A DNA stretch of 64,000 nt from Dongia deserti (GTDB lineage: Bacteria > Pseudomonadota > Alphaproteobacteria > Dongiales > Dongiaceae), in assembly GCF_003574735.1 (NCBI RefSeq), contig NZ_QORW01000002.1:186001-250000 (forward strand), read 5' to 3'. The notes under the pieces were generated by a model. That model saw only the letters and a program-made list of their open reading frames with translations, was not told where the DNA came from and made no database searches. Positions 30,755 to 40,875 of the stretch are shown in pieces (position 1 is the first letter of the stretch; every line of letters begins with the position of its first letter). A program made the position numbers and the translations under genes.

Positions 30755-30797
30755 GCCCGAAATCCGGTTCGCCCGGGTTTCGGGCTCTTTGTTTTTC
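30755..30797 (+). terminator. Rho-independent terminator of the dcw operon
   Basis: The 5' arm GCCCGAAATCC (30755-30765) pairs with GGGTTTCGGGC (30775-30785) with one mismatch, around a 9-nt loop. The T-rich tract TCTTTGTTTTTC follows at 30786-30797. Its place 82 nt after the ftsZ stop and just before a separate promoter indicates the end of the division operon. Confidence 0.85.
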
Positions 30798-30812
30798 AAG
30801 GACTTGAGAAGC

Positions 30813-30841
30813 TTGAGCGGACCTTGCCCGACCTCTATAGT
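30813..30841 (+). promoter_or_regulatory. Probable sigma-70 promoter of bamD
   Basis: A -35 element TTGAGC (30813-30818) and a -10 element TATAGT (30836-30841) are separated by exactly 17 nt. The -10 matches TATAAT at five of six positions. The predicted transcription start near 30848 leaves a leader of about 28 nt with GGGGAAGGAAG before the bamD ATG at 30876. It lies immediately downstream of the dcw terminator. Confidence 0.65.
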
Positions 30842-30875
30842 CAGCCCCGCATTTGGGGAAGGAAGCAGCAGAATT

Positions 30876-31688
30876 ATGGGTTTTCGGATGCCTGGTCTCT
30901 TGAGGAGTGTCGCTCTGTGCGCCGGGCTGGCGATCGCGCTGGCCGCCTGCGCTAGCGAGGAGCCTGAGATTCCCGAGCAGCCGGCGGAGGTGCTCTACAC
31001 CAACGCCCTCAACGCGCTGGAGGAGGGCCGCGCGCCCCAGGCCGCGCGCATGTTCGAGGAGGTGGAGCGCCAGCATCCCTATTCCTCCTGGGCAACCCAG
31101 GCGCTGATCATGGCCGCCTACTCCTATTATCTGATGGACGACTACGACAGCGCGATCCCGGCGCTTGAGAACTTCATCCAGCTGCACCCCGGCAACCGCA
31201 ACGCCGCGTACGCCTTTTATCTGCGCGCCCTCTGCTACTACGAGCAGATCGCCGACGTGACACGCGACCAGGGCAATACCGAGGAGGCGCAGCGCGCGCT
31301 GAGCGACGTGGTGGCGCGCTTCCCCAACACGCCTTACGCCCGCGACGCCAGCCTGAAGCTCGACCTGGTGCGCGATCACCTCGCCGGCAAGGAGATGGAA
31401 ATCGGACGCTATTATCTGCAGCGCGACATGTTCCTGGCCGCGATCAACCGCTTCCGCACAGTGGTGGAGCGCTACCAGACCACGACCCATGTGCCCGAGG
31501 CCCTGCACCGCCTGGTGGAGGCTTATCTTTCTCTTGGCATCACCGACGAGGCGCAGGCGGCAGGTGCGGTACTCGGTTATAATTATCCGGGCAGTGCGTG
31601 GTACCTGGATTCCTATGCATTGCTGGCATCACGCAACCTCCAGCCGGAGGAACCCGACGAGGGCTCCTGGCTGCAAGGCGCCTTCTAA
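30876..31688 (+). CDS. bamD: Outer membrane protein assembly factor BamD
   Basis: Lipoprotein of 270 residues in the beta-barrel assembly machine at the inner face of the outer membrane. The signal peptide ends in the lipobox Leu22-Ala-Ala-Cys25. Five TPR-like repeats follow, with BamD-typical motifs LYTNALNALEEG, FEEVERQHPYSSWA, and PNTPYARDASLKLDLVRDHLAGKE. The ATG at 30876 gives a normal signal peptide; the open frame back to 30687 crosses the dcw terminator and the promoter and is not used. recN follows after 18 nt. Confidence 0.95.
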   Translation: MGFRMPGLLRSVALCAGLAIALAACASEEPEIPEQPAEVLYTNALNALEEGRAPQAARMFEEVERQHPYSSWATQALIMAAYSYYLMDDYDSAIPALENFIQLHPGNRNAAYAFYLRALCYYEQIADVTRDQGNTEEAQRALSDVVARFPNTPYARDASLKLDLVRDHLAGKEMEIGRYYLQRDMFLAAINRFRTVVERYQTTTHVPEALHRLVEAYLSLGITDEAQAAGAVLGYNYPGSAWYLDSYALLASRNLQPEEPDEGSWLQGAF

Positions 31689-31706
31689 CCGCAGGTTCGC
31701 TCCCTC

Positions 31707-33374
31707 ATGCTGACAGGACTCGCCATTCGCAACGTCGTCCTGATCGAGCAGCTGATCCTGACGTTCGAATCGGGTCTCACGGTGCTGACCGGGGAAACCG
31801 GCGCCGGCAAGTCCATCCTGCTGGATGCGCTGGGGCTCGCGCTCGGCGCGCGCTCCGAATCCGGCCTGGTGCGCAGCGGCGCCAGCCTGGCGGTGGTGAC
31901 CGCGGAATTCTCGCTGCCGGAGGACCATCCGGCGCTGGCCTTGCTGGCCGAGCAAGGCTTGCAGACCGGTCAGAACCTCATCCTGCGCCGCCAGGTCGGC
32001 AGCGACGGCCGCTCGCGCGCCTTCGTCAACGACCAGCCGATCAGCATCGGCCTGCTGCGGCAACTGGGTGACCTGCTGGTGGAGATCGAGGGCCAGTTCG
32101 AAGCGCATGGACTGCTGGACGTCGCGACTCACCGCGGCCATCTGGATCGCTTCGCGGCGCTGGAGAACCATGTCGCGCGAACACGGGGCGCCTTCGCCGC
32201 CTGGCGCAAGGCCAAGCAAGAACATGCCGAGGCCGCGGCCCTGACCGACAAGGCGCGTAGCGAAGAGGAGTACCTGCGCCACGCGGTCGCCGAGCTCGAT
32301 CTCGCCGCGCCCAAGCCCGGCGAAGAGGCCGAGCTGGCGGCGGAGCGCGCGCGGCTCTCCAATCGCGAGCAGGCGCTTGAAGCGCTGAACGGCGCCATCT
32401 CCGATCTCTCGGGCGATCGCGGGACCGAGCGCAGCCTTGCCTCCGCTCTGCGGCGGCTGCAGCGCATTCAGGACAAGCTCGGTTCCGAAGGCGAGTCCGC
32501 CGTTGCCGCCCTCGACCGCGCGTCCATCGAGCTCACGGAAGGCGTCGCCTCGCTCCAGCGCCTGATCGCGTCCATCGACGCGGATCCGCAGCGGCTGGAG
32601 AAGCTGGAAGAGCGGATCTATCTGCTGCGCGACCTGGCACGCAAGCACCGCACCACGCCCGACGGGCTGTCCGAACTCCATGAAGAGCTGAAGAAGCAGC
32701 TCGCCTCCCTCGAGAACCAGGGCGGCGACATCGCGAAGCTGCGCGAGGCGGAGCAGAAGGCGCGTGAGGCTTATGTGGCCGCGGCGGAGTCGCTGTGCAA
32801 GGGCCGCAGTCGCGCCATCAAGTTCCTGGAGGCCGCCGTCCGGGACGAGCTGCCGCCACTCAAGCTCGAGCGCGCGCGCTTCACGGTGCAACTCGAGAAA
32901 CTGGACGAACCGCGCTGGGGCGAGGAAGGCTGGGACCAGATCAGCTTCGTCGTCTCGACGAATCCCGGCGCGCCGCCGGCGCCGATCGAGCAGGTAGCGT
33001 CAGGCGGCGAGCTTGCACGCTTCATGCTGGCGCTGACAGTGGTGCTGGCGGGAGGCCAGGCGGCGGAGACCTTGATCTTCGACGAGGTCGATACCGGCAT
33101 CAGCGGCGCCACGGCGACCGCTGTGGGCGAGCGGCTGAAGCGCCTGTCGGAGCATTTCCAGATGCTGGTCATCACCCACTCCCCGCAAGTCGCGGCCCTC
33201 GCCGACCAACATTGGTCGGTCGCCAAGGAGACCTTCCGTAACAACGCGATTACCACGGTCACCGCCCTGGACAAGAGGCAGCGCCGGGAAGAGATCGCGC
33301 GCCTGCTGGCGGGCACCACCATCACCGACGAAGCCCGTGCCGCCGCCGACAAGCTGCTGGCGGATGCGAAATAG
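31707..33374 (+). CDS. recN: DNA repair protein RecN
   Basis: SMC-like ATPase of 555 residues involved in double-strand break repair. It starts MLTGLAIRNVVLIEQLIL, the typical RecN N-terminus. Walker A is GETGAGKSILLDALGLALGA. A long antiparallel coiled coil occupies about residues 160-370. The C-terminal half has the signature VASGGELARFMLAL, Walker B ETLIFDEVDTGISG, and a terminal VITHSPQVAALAD. It probably shares a message with bamD. Confidence 0.96.
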   Translation: MLTGLAIRNVVLIEQLILTFESGLTVLTGETGAGKSILLDALGLALGARSESGLVRSGASLAVVTAEFSLPEDHPALALLAEQGLQTGQNLILRRQVGSDGRSRAFVNDQPISIGLLRQLGDLLVEIEGQFEAHGLLDVATHRGHLDRFAALENHVARTRGAFAAWRKAKQEHAEAAALTDKARSEEEYLRHAVAELDLAAPKPGEEAELAAERARLSNREQALEALNGAISDLSGDRGTERSLASALRRLQRIQDKLGSEGESAVAALDRASIELTEGVASLQRLIASIDADPQRLEKLEERIYLLRDLARKHRTTPDGLSELHEELKKQLASLENQGGDIAKLREAEQKAREAYVAAAESLCKGRSRAIKFLEAAVRDELPPLKLERARFTVQLEKLDEPRWGEEGWDQISFVVSTNPGAPPAPIEQVASGGELARFMLALTVVLAGGQAAETLIFDEVDTGISGATATAVGERLKRLSEHFQMLVITHSPQVAALADQHWSVAKETFRNNAITTVTALDKRQRREEIARLLAGTTITDEARAAADKLLADAK

Positions 33375-33437
33375 CACTGACATTCGCCGGCAGGCACAGA
33401 AAGCAGAGTAGGTGCCTCACAGCACGCGAGTGAGTAA

Positions 33438-35534
<2,097 letters not shown>

Positions 35535-36041
35535 ATGAAACCCTTGAGCAAGGCTGCCCGATTCGCTCTCGTGCGACTCCTGGCTGTTGCGGGCTGCAGC
35601 CTTGCGGCGGGTCCACTTGTATTTCTCTTGGAGTTCTTCGTCGACGCGATTGAGGGTGCGTCCGTGACCTATGCGGCCGCCCGCCTTCGGCACTCGCCGG
35701 ATTCCCTTCTCTTCAAATTTGCTGCGATCTCGATCATGGTGTTGCCGGCGACGACGCTGATCGCTTCCGGCATTCACGTGCTTGGCAGAATGCGAAAGGA
35801 CTCTTTTTTCTTCGCAACGCTGTCGGGGAGTATGCTCGGTTCCATTGCTCTCTACGTCACCGCGCTTTCCTTAATTGGACAATGGCCCGGCCTCAGGTTC
35901 CTCAATATCAGAGGTGCCACGGCAATCATTGGGCTCAGCATCTTGCTGAGCGCCCTCTACTGGGTTGTGGCAATTCGCGGTCATCGCCGCATGCGCGCGC
36001 TAGTGGAACAGGATGCGTGGGCTATTCGCGCGATGGAATGA
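35535..36041 (+). CDS. Small membrane protein of unknown function
   Basis: Protein of 168 residues, not recognised. Four hydrophobic stretches are visible: about residues 8-35 (including LLAVAGCSLAAGPLVFLLEF), 55-78, 92-116, and 124-148. It ends with a short charged tail HRRMRALVEQDAWAIRAME. The ATG abuts the ligA stop codon, and the G-run GGGGGG just before that stop could serve as its ribosome site, so it is likely cotranslated with ligA. GC bias at third positions is weaker than in neighbouring genes. Tail and layout resemble the next gene. Confidence 0.65.
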   Translation: MKPLSKAARFALVRLLAVAGCSLAAGPLVFLLEFFVDAIEGASVTYAAARLRHSPDSLLFKFAAISIMVLPATTLIASGIHVLGRMRKDSFFFATLSGSMLGSIALYVTALSLIGQWPGLRFLNIRGATAIIGLSILLSALYWVVAIRGHRRMRALVEQDAWAIRAME

Positions 36042-36148
36042 GCGCCATGGCGCAGCCGCGCGCCAGCCAAGTCTATCGAAATTCTGCCGTGATGGCGCCC
36101 CAATCGCCGCTGAAGATGCGACCGACCAAAGCCTGAGGGAGCCGTTGC

Positions 36149-36712
36149 ATGGACGCTGCGTCCGCCATAGCGCGGCATGATCGGCGCCACCCGATGGCGC
36201 CGCGGACGGTCCGCTTGGCGCTACTCGCGGCGTTCGTGACGGCGGTTCTTGCTGGGTCCGTGACGTGGACCTTGTTCATGGCCGGGCTCGTGCTCCAGGG
36301 AGCCTTTCCCTTCTTCATCTCGGGCATGGACCTGCAGGACCTGGCGGAGATGTTCCTTTACAGCACGCTTGCTGGCCTGGTCGGCTCGGTACCCGCCGCC
36401 GCGATCAACGCGATCCTCCTCGCGTGGCTCGCGCGGCGCGGGAGGGACGCGGGCTGGCTGGCCATCGCGTCGGGCGGAAGCCTCGGGTTCGTCATCGGCG
36501 GCGCGCTCGCTACCTTAGTCCTCGCAATGAACGATGGCACTCTGTTCTGGGAGTCCAACAGGATACTCGGCGTGGCTTTGTCCTTTAGCCTGCCTTTCAC
36601 GACCGCAGGCGCGCTGATGGGCGCGCTGCATTGGCGCATCGCGATCCGGCCGCGCCGCGCCTGGCGGCTCTTTCAGGAGCGCGAACGCGCGACCCTGCGC
36701 GCGATGGAATAG
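36149..36712 (+). CDS. Small membrane protein of unknown function (paralogue-like to its neighbour)
   Basis: Protein of 187 residues, not recognised. After a basic N-terminus (RHDRRHPMAPRTVRLALL) four hydrophobic segments are visible, at about residues 20-48, 62-90, 98-124 and 134-158. The tail AIRPRRAWRLFQERERATLR ends in RAME, as does the preceding protein, and both have the same four-helix layout. GAGGGAG lies 7 nt before ATG 36149. Function is unknown; a divergent tandem duplicate is the simplest reading. Confidence 0.65.
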   Translation: MDAASAIARHDRRHPMAPRTVRLALLAAFVTAVLAGSVTWTLFMAGLVLQGAFPFFISGMDLQDLAEMFLYSTLAGLVGSVPAAAINAILLAWLARRGRDAGWLAIASGGSLGFVIGGALATLVLAMNDGTLFWESNRILGVALSFSLPFTTAGALMGALHWRIAIRPRRAWRLFQERERATLRAME

Positions 36713-36716
36713 ATCT

Positions 36717-36766
36717 CAGCCCTCCGGGGGCGGCGCTGCTTTGAGCAGGGCTGGTGCCAGCGGCAC
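36717..36766. terminator. Hairpin cluster between convergent genes
   Basis: CAGCCCT (36717-36723) can pair with AGGGCTG (36747-36753), and an alternative smaller hairpin CTGCT-TTG-AGCAG lies inside at 36736-36748. A second hairpin GTGCC-AGC-GGCAC occupies 36754-36766 and ends at the stop codon of the aminopeptidase gene. No strong T tract is present. It is placed where a bidirectional terminator is expected. Confidence 0.45.
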
Positions 36767-38773
36767 CTAGATCGCCCGCGCCGCACCCTCCAGCCACTTC
36801 GCCGTCGCGGGATCGACCAGCGGTTTGATCGTCTGGCGGACGCGCTCATGGTACGCGTTCAGCCATGCCACTTCGTCGGCCGTCAGCAGGCTGCGGTCGA
36901 TGGCGTTGAGGTCGATCGGCGCCAGGGTCAGCGTCTCGAAGCACAGCATGCCGGGATGCTGCTTGTCCTCGATCACCGTCACCAGGTTCTCGATGCGGAT
37001 GCCGTACTCTCCGTCCTTGTAGTAGCCGGGCTCGTTGGAAATGATCATGCCGACGTCGAGCGTCACGCGGTTCGGCATCTTGGAGATGCGTTGCGGGCCT
37101 TCATGCACCGAGAGGTACGAGCCGACGCCGTGGCCGGTGCCGTGGTCATAGTCGAGGCCGACTTCCCACAGCGGGCGGCGCGCGATGGAATCGAGCGCGC
37201 TGCCGGTGGTGCCGCGCGGGAAGCGCGTGGTGGCAAGCGCGATGTGGCCCTTCAGCACGCGGGTGAAGCGGTCCTTCATCTCTTGGGTCACCTGCCCGAC
37301 CGCGATGGTGCGCGTGATGTCGGTGGTGCCGTCGAGATATTGCCCGCCGGAATCCACCAGGTAGAGCCAGTTGACCGGGATCGGCCGGTTGCTCTTCTCC
37401 GTCACCTTGTAGTGGCAGATGGCGCCGTTCGGCCCCGCGGCCGAGATGGTGTCGAACGAGAAATCGCGGAACAGGTCGTTGCGCCGGCGGAACTCCGCCA
37501 GCCTCTCTGCCGCCGCGATCTCGTCGAGCCCGCCCTTCGGCGCCTCGATCGAGAGCCAGTGCAGGAACTGCGAGACCGCGGCGCCGTCGCGCCGGTGTGC
37601 CGCCCGCGCGCCCTCGATCTCCACGGGGTTCTTGCACGCTTTGGGCAGCGCGCACGGATCCTCGCCCACGGCGGGCTTGGCACCCGCCGCTTTCAGCCGG
37701 TCGAAGATCGCAACGCCCGCCGTCATCGCATCGACCGCGACCACCGCGCCCTGCTTGCCAAGCGAATCCAAGGCCGGCACGAAGCCGCTCTTCGGCTGCA
37801 CCGCGATTTCGTTGCCGAGATGGGCGCGCGCTTCCTGCGTGAGCTTGCGCGGATCCACGAACAGATCGACCTTGCCCTCCTTGTCGACGATCGCGTAGCC
37901 GAGGGCGAAGGGCGTGCGCGGCACGTCGCCGCCGCGGATGTTGAGCAGCCAGGCAAGCGAGTCCGGTGCCGAGATCACCGCCGCGTCCTGGCCCTTTTCC
38001 TTCAGCTTGCTGGCGATCAGCTGCCGCTTCTCACCCGCGCTCATGCCGGCATGGCGCGTGTCTTGTGGCCAGATCGGCGCGATCGGCTCCGGCGGCTGGT
38101 CCGCCCAGGCTGCGTCCAGCGGGTTGCGGTCGACGGCTTTCAGCTCCGCGCCAGCCTTGCGCGCGGCCTCGCGGTAGCGCTGCGCCGCATCCGGTGTAAT
38201 GAGCCAGGGATCGAAGCCCAGTATCTCGCCTTTCTTCAGGGTCCCGGCGATCCAGGCCTCGGGCGGCTCATTGATCAGGTGGCGGATCTCGAACAGCTGG
38301 GCATCGACCTGCTCGCGCACCTGGATGGTGTAGCGGCCGTCGACGAAGATCGCCGCCTTGTCCTTGAGCACGACGGCGAGGCCCGCCGAGCCGGTGAAAT
38401 TGCTGATCCAGGCCAGCCGCTCGGCCCGCTTGGGGACATACTCGCCCTGGTGCTCGTCGGCCCGGGGAACCAGGAAACCGTCCAGCTGCTGGCTGGCGAG
38501 TTCTTTTCGCAGTGCAGCAAGACGGGCTGAGACGGGTTGTCGCGCCTGCGCCTTGGCGGCTTCTGCCCAGCTTGCATAGGCGGTGACCAGCCGGCGCCTG
38601 GTGTCCGCATCGGCACCCGGCGCAACCAGCGCGATCCACTCCTCCGAGCGCTCCCCCTCGGGGGCTGCGATGGCTCCGTCCAGCAGCTGTTCGAACTCGG
38701 TTAAGCTCATGTTCAGCTTGATATTTTCGATCGCGGAGGCGACCGCTTGGGAACGCGTTGCGTGTTCGTTCAT
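36767..38773 (-). CDS. Xaa-Pro aminopeptidase (M24B family)
   Basis: Cytoplasmic metallopeptidase of 668 residues that removes N-terminal residues before proline. Two creatinase-like N-terminal domains (about 75-380) precede the pita-bread catalytic domain. Metal-site motifs are visible: YLVDSGGQYLDGTTDITR with two aspartates, GHGVGSYLSVHEGPQ with the histidine, NEPGYYKDGEYGIRIENL with a glutamate, and a glutamate in FETLTLAPID. The length and the C-terminal extension match the long aminopeptidase P form rather than 440-residue PepP. The start is ATG 38773. The gene is convergent with the small membrane protein genes. Confidence 0.9.
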   Translation of the reverse strand: MNEHATRSQAVASAIENIKLNMSLTEFEQLLDGAIAAPEGERSEEWIALVAPGADADTRRRLVTAYASWAEAAKAQARQPVSARLAALRKELASQQLDGFLVPRADEHQGEYVPKRAERLAWISNFTGSAGLAVVLKDKAAIFVDGRYTIQVREQVDAQLFEIRHLINEPPEAWIAGTLKKGEILGFDPWLITPDAAQRYREAARKAGAELKAVDRNPLDAAWADQPPEPIAPIWPQDTRHAGMSAGEKRQLIASKLKEKGQDAAVISAPDSLAWLLNIRGGDVPRTPFALGYAIVDKEGKVDLFVDPRKLTQEARAHLGNEIAVQPKSGFVPALDSLGKQGAVVAVDAMTAGVAIFDRLKAAGAKPAVGEDPCALPKACKNPVEIEGARAAHRRDGAAVSQFLHWLSIEAPKGGLDEIAAAERLAEFRRRNDLFRDFSFDTISAAGPNGAICHYKVTEKSNRPIPVNWLYLVDSGGQYLDGTTDITRTIAVGQVTQEMKDRFTRVLKGHIALATTRFPRGTTGSALDSIARRPLWEVGLDYDHGTGHGVGSYLSVHEGPQRISKMPNRVTLDVGMIISNEPGYYKDGEYGIRIENLVTVIEDKQHPGMLCFETLTLAPIDLNAIDRSLLTADEVAWLNAYHERVRQTIKPLVDPATAKWLEGAARAI

Positions 38774-38986
38774 GCCCTTGCCTTCTTTCCACCCGAAAGG
38801 CGCCTTGAAGCACCGTGCGCGGGGTCACAATTCCGCCATAAGCCATGCAAAGTTAACGACAATTAGCGATTTCGTATGCGCTTCCCGCATTACTGCAATG
38901 CAGCAAGACCCCTGCCTGATCGATCGGTTAATCCCTACATTCTCACTCGTGATTACGGGGCAACAGAGCCCTACACCAAACATCGG

Positions 38987-39655
38987 ATGACTGAGATCAT
39001 GTATCGGACGACTGCAAATGAGAAGGTAGTGCTTGGCCGCGCGGATATGCCGGAAGCGACTACCCGTAAGACCGGCTTTGGCGCCCTCGCGGTGTTCGCC
39101 AAGCACGTTATCACCTCCGTGCGCCGCACGCTGGAGCTCAACGCCATTGCGCGGGAGTTGGCCGCGCTGAACGATCGCGAGTTGGCTGACATCGGCCTTA
39201 CCCGCGGTGACATTCCGGCTGTGGCCGCGCAGAGCGTGACCATCCCGGCCGGCAAGAGCCTGGGCACGGCTTTCGTGGAGATGCTCCACGACCTGGTGAT
39301 CGCTCCGGTCGTGCTGTGGAACAAGCGCCGCTATGCCTTCAATGCGCTGAGCGCGCTGGATGACCGGATGCTCGCCGACATCGGCGTGGCCCGGTGGGAG
39401 ATTGCGAACGTTGTGAAGGGCGTGCACAAGTCGGTGTCCTATCCGGCGGTGGCGCTGGACCTGGTTGCGCCGATCGCCGCCTGGAACCGCGCCCGTCAGA
39501 CCGCCAGCCAGCTCTACAAGCTTGAGGACCGCATGCTGCTCGACATCGGCGTGGTCCGCGGCGACATCGACTGGCTGGCGAGCGAAGTCGCCCACAAGGC
39601 GGTCCAGGCCGCCAACCGGAATCAGCCGACCGGCCACACGCCGCGCGTGGCCTAA
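38987..39655 (+). CDS. Protein with three tandem DUF1127-like repeats
   Basis: Protein of 222 residues containing three copies of the short helical motif seen once in DUF1127 proteins. The copies are ELAALNDRELADIGLTRGDI (from 39155), ALSALDDRMLADIGVARWEI (from 39344) and QLYKLEDRMLLDIGVVRGDI (from 39509), 63 and 55 codons apart. DUF1127 proteins are usually 45-80 residues with one motif; single-domain members have been linked to RNA turnover and phosphate/carbon metabolism in alphaproteobacteria. ATG 38987 or ATG 38999 are possible starts; the frame is open back to 38876, but that part looks non-coding. A strong terminator follows. Confidence 0.75.
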   Translation: MTEIMYRTTANEKVVLGRADMPEATTRKTGFGALAVFAKHVITSVRRTLELNAIARELAALNDRELADIGLTRGDIPAVAAQSVTIPAGKSLGTAFVEMLHDLVIAPVVLWNKRRYAFNALSALDDRMLADIGVARWEIANVVKGVHKSVSYPAVALDLVAPIAAWNRARQTASQLYKLEDRMLLDIGVVRGDIDWLASEVAHKAVQAANRNQPTGHTPRVA

Positions 39656-39708
39656 AGCGAGATCTGCTCGAGCGTCCCCTCTGCGATTGCGGGACGTCCC
39701 ATATCACC

Positions 39709-39753
39709 GGCGGTTCGCCCAGGGTTCACCAGGGGCGACCGCCTGTTTTCTTT
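39709..39753 (+). terminator. Rho-independent terminator after the triple DUF1127 gene
   Basis: GGCGGTTCGCCC (39709-39720) pairs with GGGGCGACCGCC (39732-39743) with one bulge, around an 11-nt loop. TGTTTTCTTT follows at 39744-39753. It lies 54 nt after the stop codon. Confidence 0.75.
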
Positions 39754-39814
39754 GCCGAGGCTTTGGCACGGGGCGCACCGAAACGCCCGCCTGGCCATCC
39801 GTCTGTACCAGAAG

Positions 39815-40771
39815 TCAGCGGCTACTCGGTGGCGTCCTAGCCGTCGCCGGCTTTCTCTTCAGCTCCGCCATGCGCGCGAATTCCGCCTTCAGCCGCGGCA
39901 CGGCGAAATCCACGAAGGCGCGCACCTTCGGCACGGAGAGGCGGCCTTCGGGCGTCACGATATGCACCGGCAAGGCCGGTGATTCAGCATCCGGCAGCAC
40001 GATGTCCAGCTTCCCGGCGCGCACTTCATCGGCCACTTGGTACGAGAAGGCACGCGTGAGGCCATAGCCTTCGACCGCCGAGCCGACTGCCGCTTCCACC
40101 GTGTTGACGATGAGTCGCGGCGCGATCGGCACGTGGCGGGTATCGGGATCGCCCTCCGTCGGCGCAAAGCTCCACGCGTCCTCGCCGAACACCGTCATCG
40201 CCACGATCCGATGAGCACCGACATCATTCGGATCCTTGATCGCTGGATGTCGTGCAAGATAGGACGGCGCAGCACAGATCACTTGCCGCACTTCGCCGAC
40301 GCGGATCGCGATCAGGCTCGAGTCAGGGAGATGGCCGATGCGCAGCGCGACGTCGATCCCCTCCTCCACCAGATTGAGCTTGCGGTCGAGCAAAAGCAGC
40401 CGCGCTTTCACCGCCGGCTGCGTGTCGAGATAGGCATCGAGGATGGGCCGCAGGATGCGCGCGCCGCTCACGATCGGCCCGCTAAGGCTGAGCAGCCCGC
40501 GCGGCGCGGCACTCTCGCCCGCCGCCAGCATGTCCGCTTCTTCGAGGTCGGTGAGCACGCGCCGGCACGCCGCTGCATAGCGCTCGCCCGCTTCGCTCAA
40601 TCGCATGGTGCGGGTCGTGCGATGCAGGAGCGGTGTGCCGACATAGTTCTCCAGGAACGCGATCGCGCGCGACACCGCCGCGGGCGAGCGGCCGAGGCGC
40701 CGGCCGGCCCCGGCCAGGCTGCCCGCGTCCAGCGCCGCCACAAACACCCGCATGGCCTCGATCCTGTCCAT
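39815..40771 (-). CDS. LysR family transcriptional regulator
   Basis: Regulator of 318 residues. The N-terminal winged helix-turn-helix (residues 1-60) has MRVFVAALDAGSLAGAGRRL and SPAAVSRAIAFLE. The effector domain (about 90-300) is of the LysR substrate-binding type with LLLLDRKLNLVEEGIDVALR and RIGHLPDSSLIAIRVG. It is divergent from the SDR gene with a 104-nt spacer and likely controls that gene, as LysR proteins often do. The effector is unknown. The C-terminus is basic and Pro/Thr-rich. Confidence 0.9.
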   Translation of the reverse strand: MDRIEAMRVFVAALDAGSLAGAGRRLGRSPAAVSRAIAFLENYVGTPLLHRTTRTMRLSEAGERYAAACRRVLTDLEEADMLAAGESAAPRGLLSLSGPIVSGARILRPILDAYLDTQPAVKARLLLLDRKLNLVEEGIDVALRIGHLPDSSLIAIRVGEVRQVICAAPSYLARHPAIKDPNDVGAHRIVAMTVFGEDAWSFAPTEGDPDTRHVPIAPRLIVNTVEAAVGSAVEGYGLTRAFSYQVADEVRAGKLDIVLPDAESPALPVHIVTPEGRLSVPKVRAFVDFAVPRLKAEFARMAELKRKPATARTPPSSR

Positions 40772-40842
40772 TGTTCCTTTGTGCGCAATAGTGACTTCCG
40801 ATCGTCAGGCATTCTGCCGAAACTGGCAAGAGATTAGCTTTG

Positions 40843-40865
40843 CCTTCAAGCGCAACTCTTGAAGG
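40843..40865. repeat. Perfect 8-7-8 inverted repeat overlapping the SDR ribosome site
   Basis: CCTTCAAG at 40843-40850 and CTTGAAGG at 40858-40865 are exact inverted copies around a 7-nt spacer. The right arm overlaps the likely Shine-Dalgarno region (GAAGGACAGG) of the SDR gene that starts at 40876. It may be an operator of the divergent LysR protein or an mRNA hairpin masking the ribosome site. Confidence 0.6.
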
Positions 40866-40875
40866 ACAGGCAGTC

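Noticed and set aside
38853-38867. CtrA-like site TTAA-N7-TAGC upstream of the triple DUF1127 gene
   Set aside because: The second half-site deviates from TTAA, and one imperfect match in a spacer is expected by chance.
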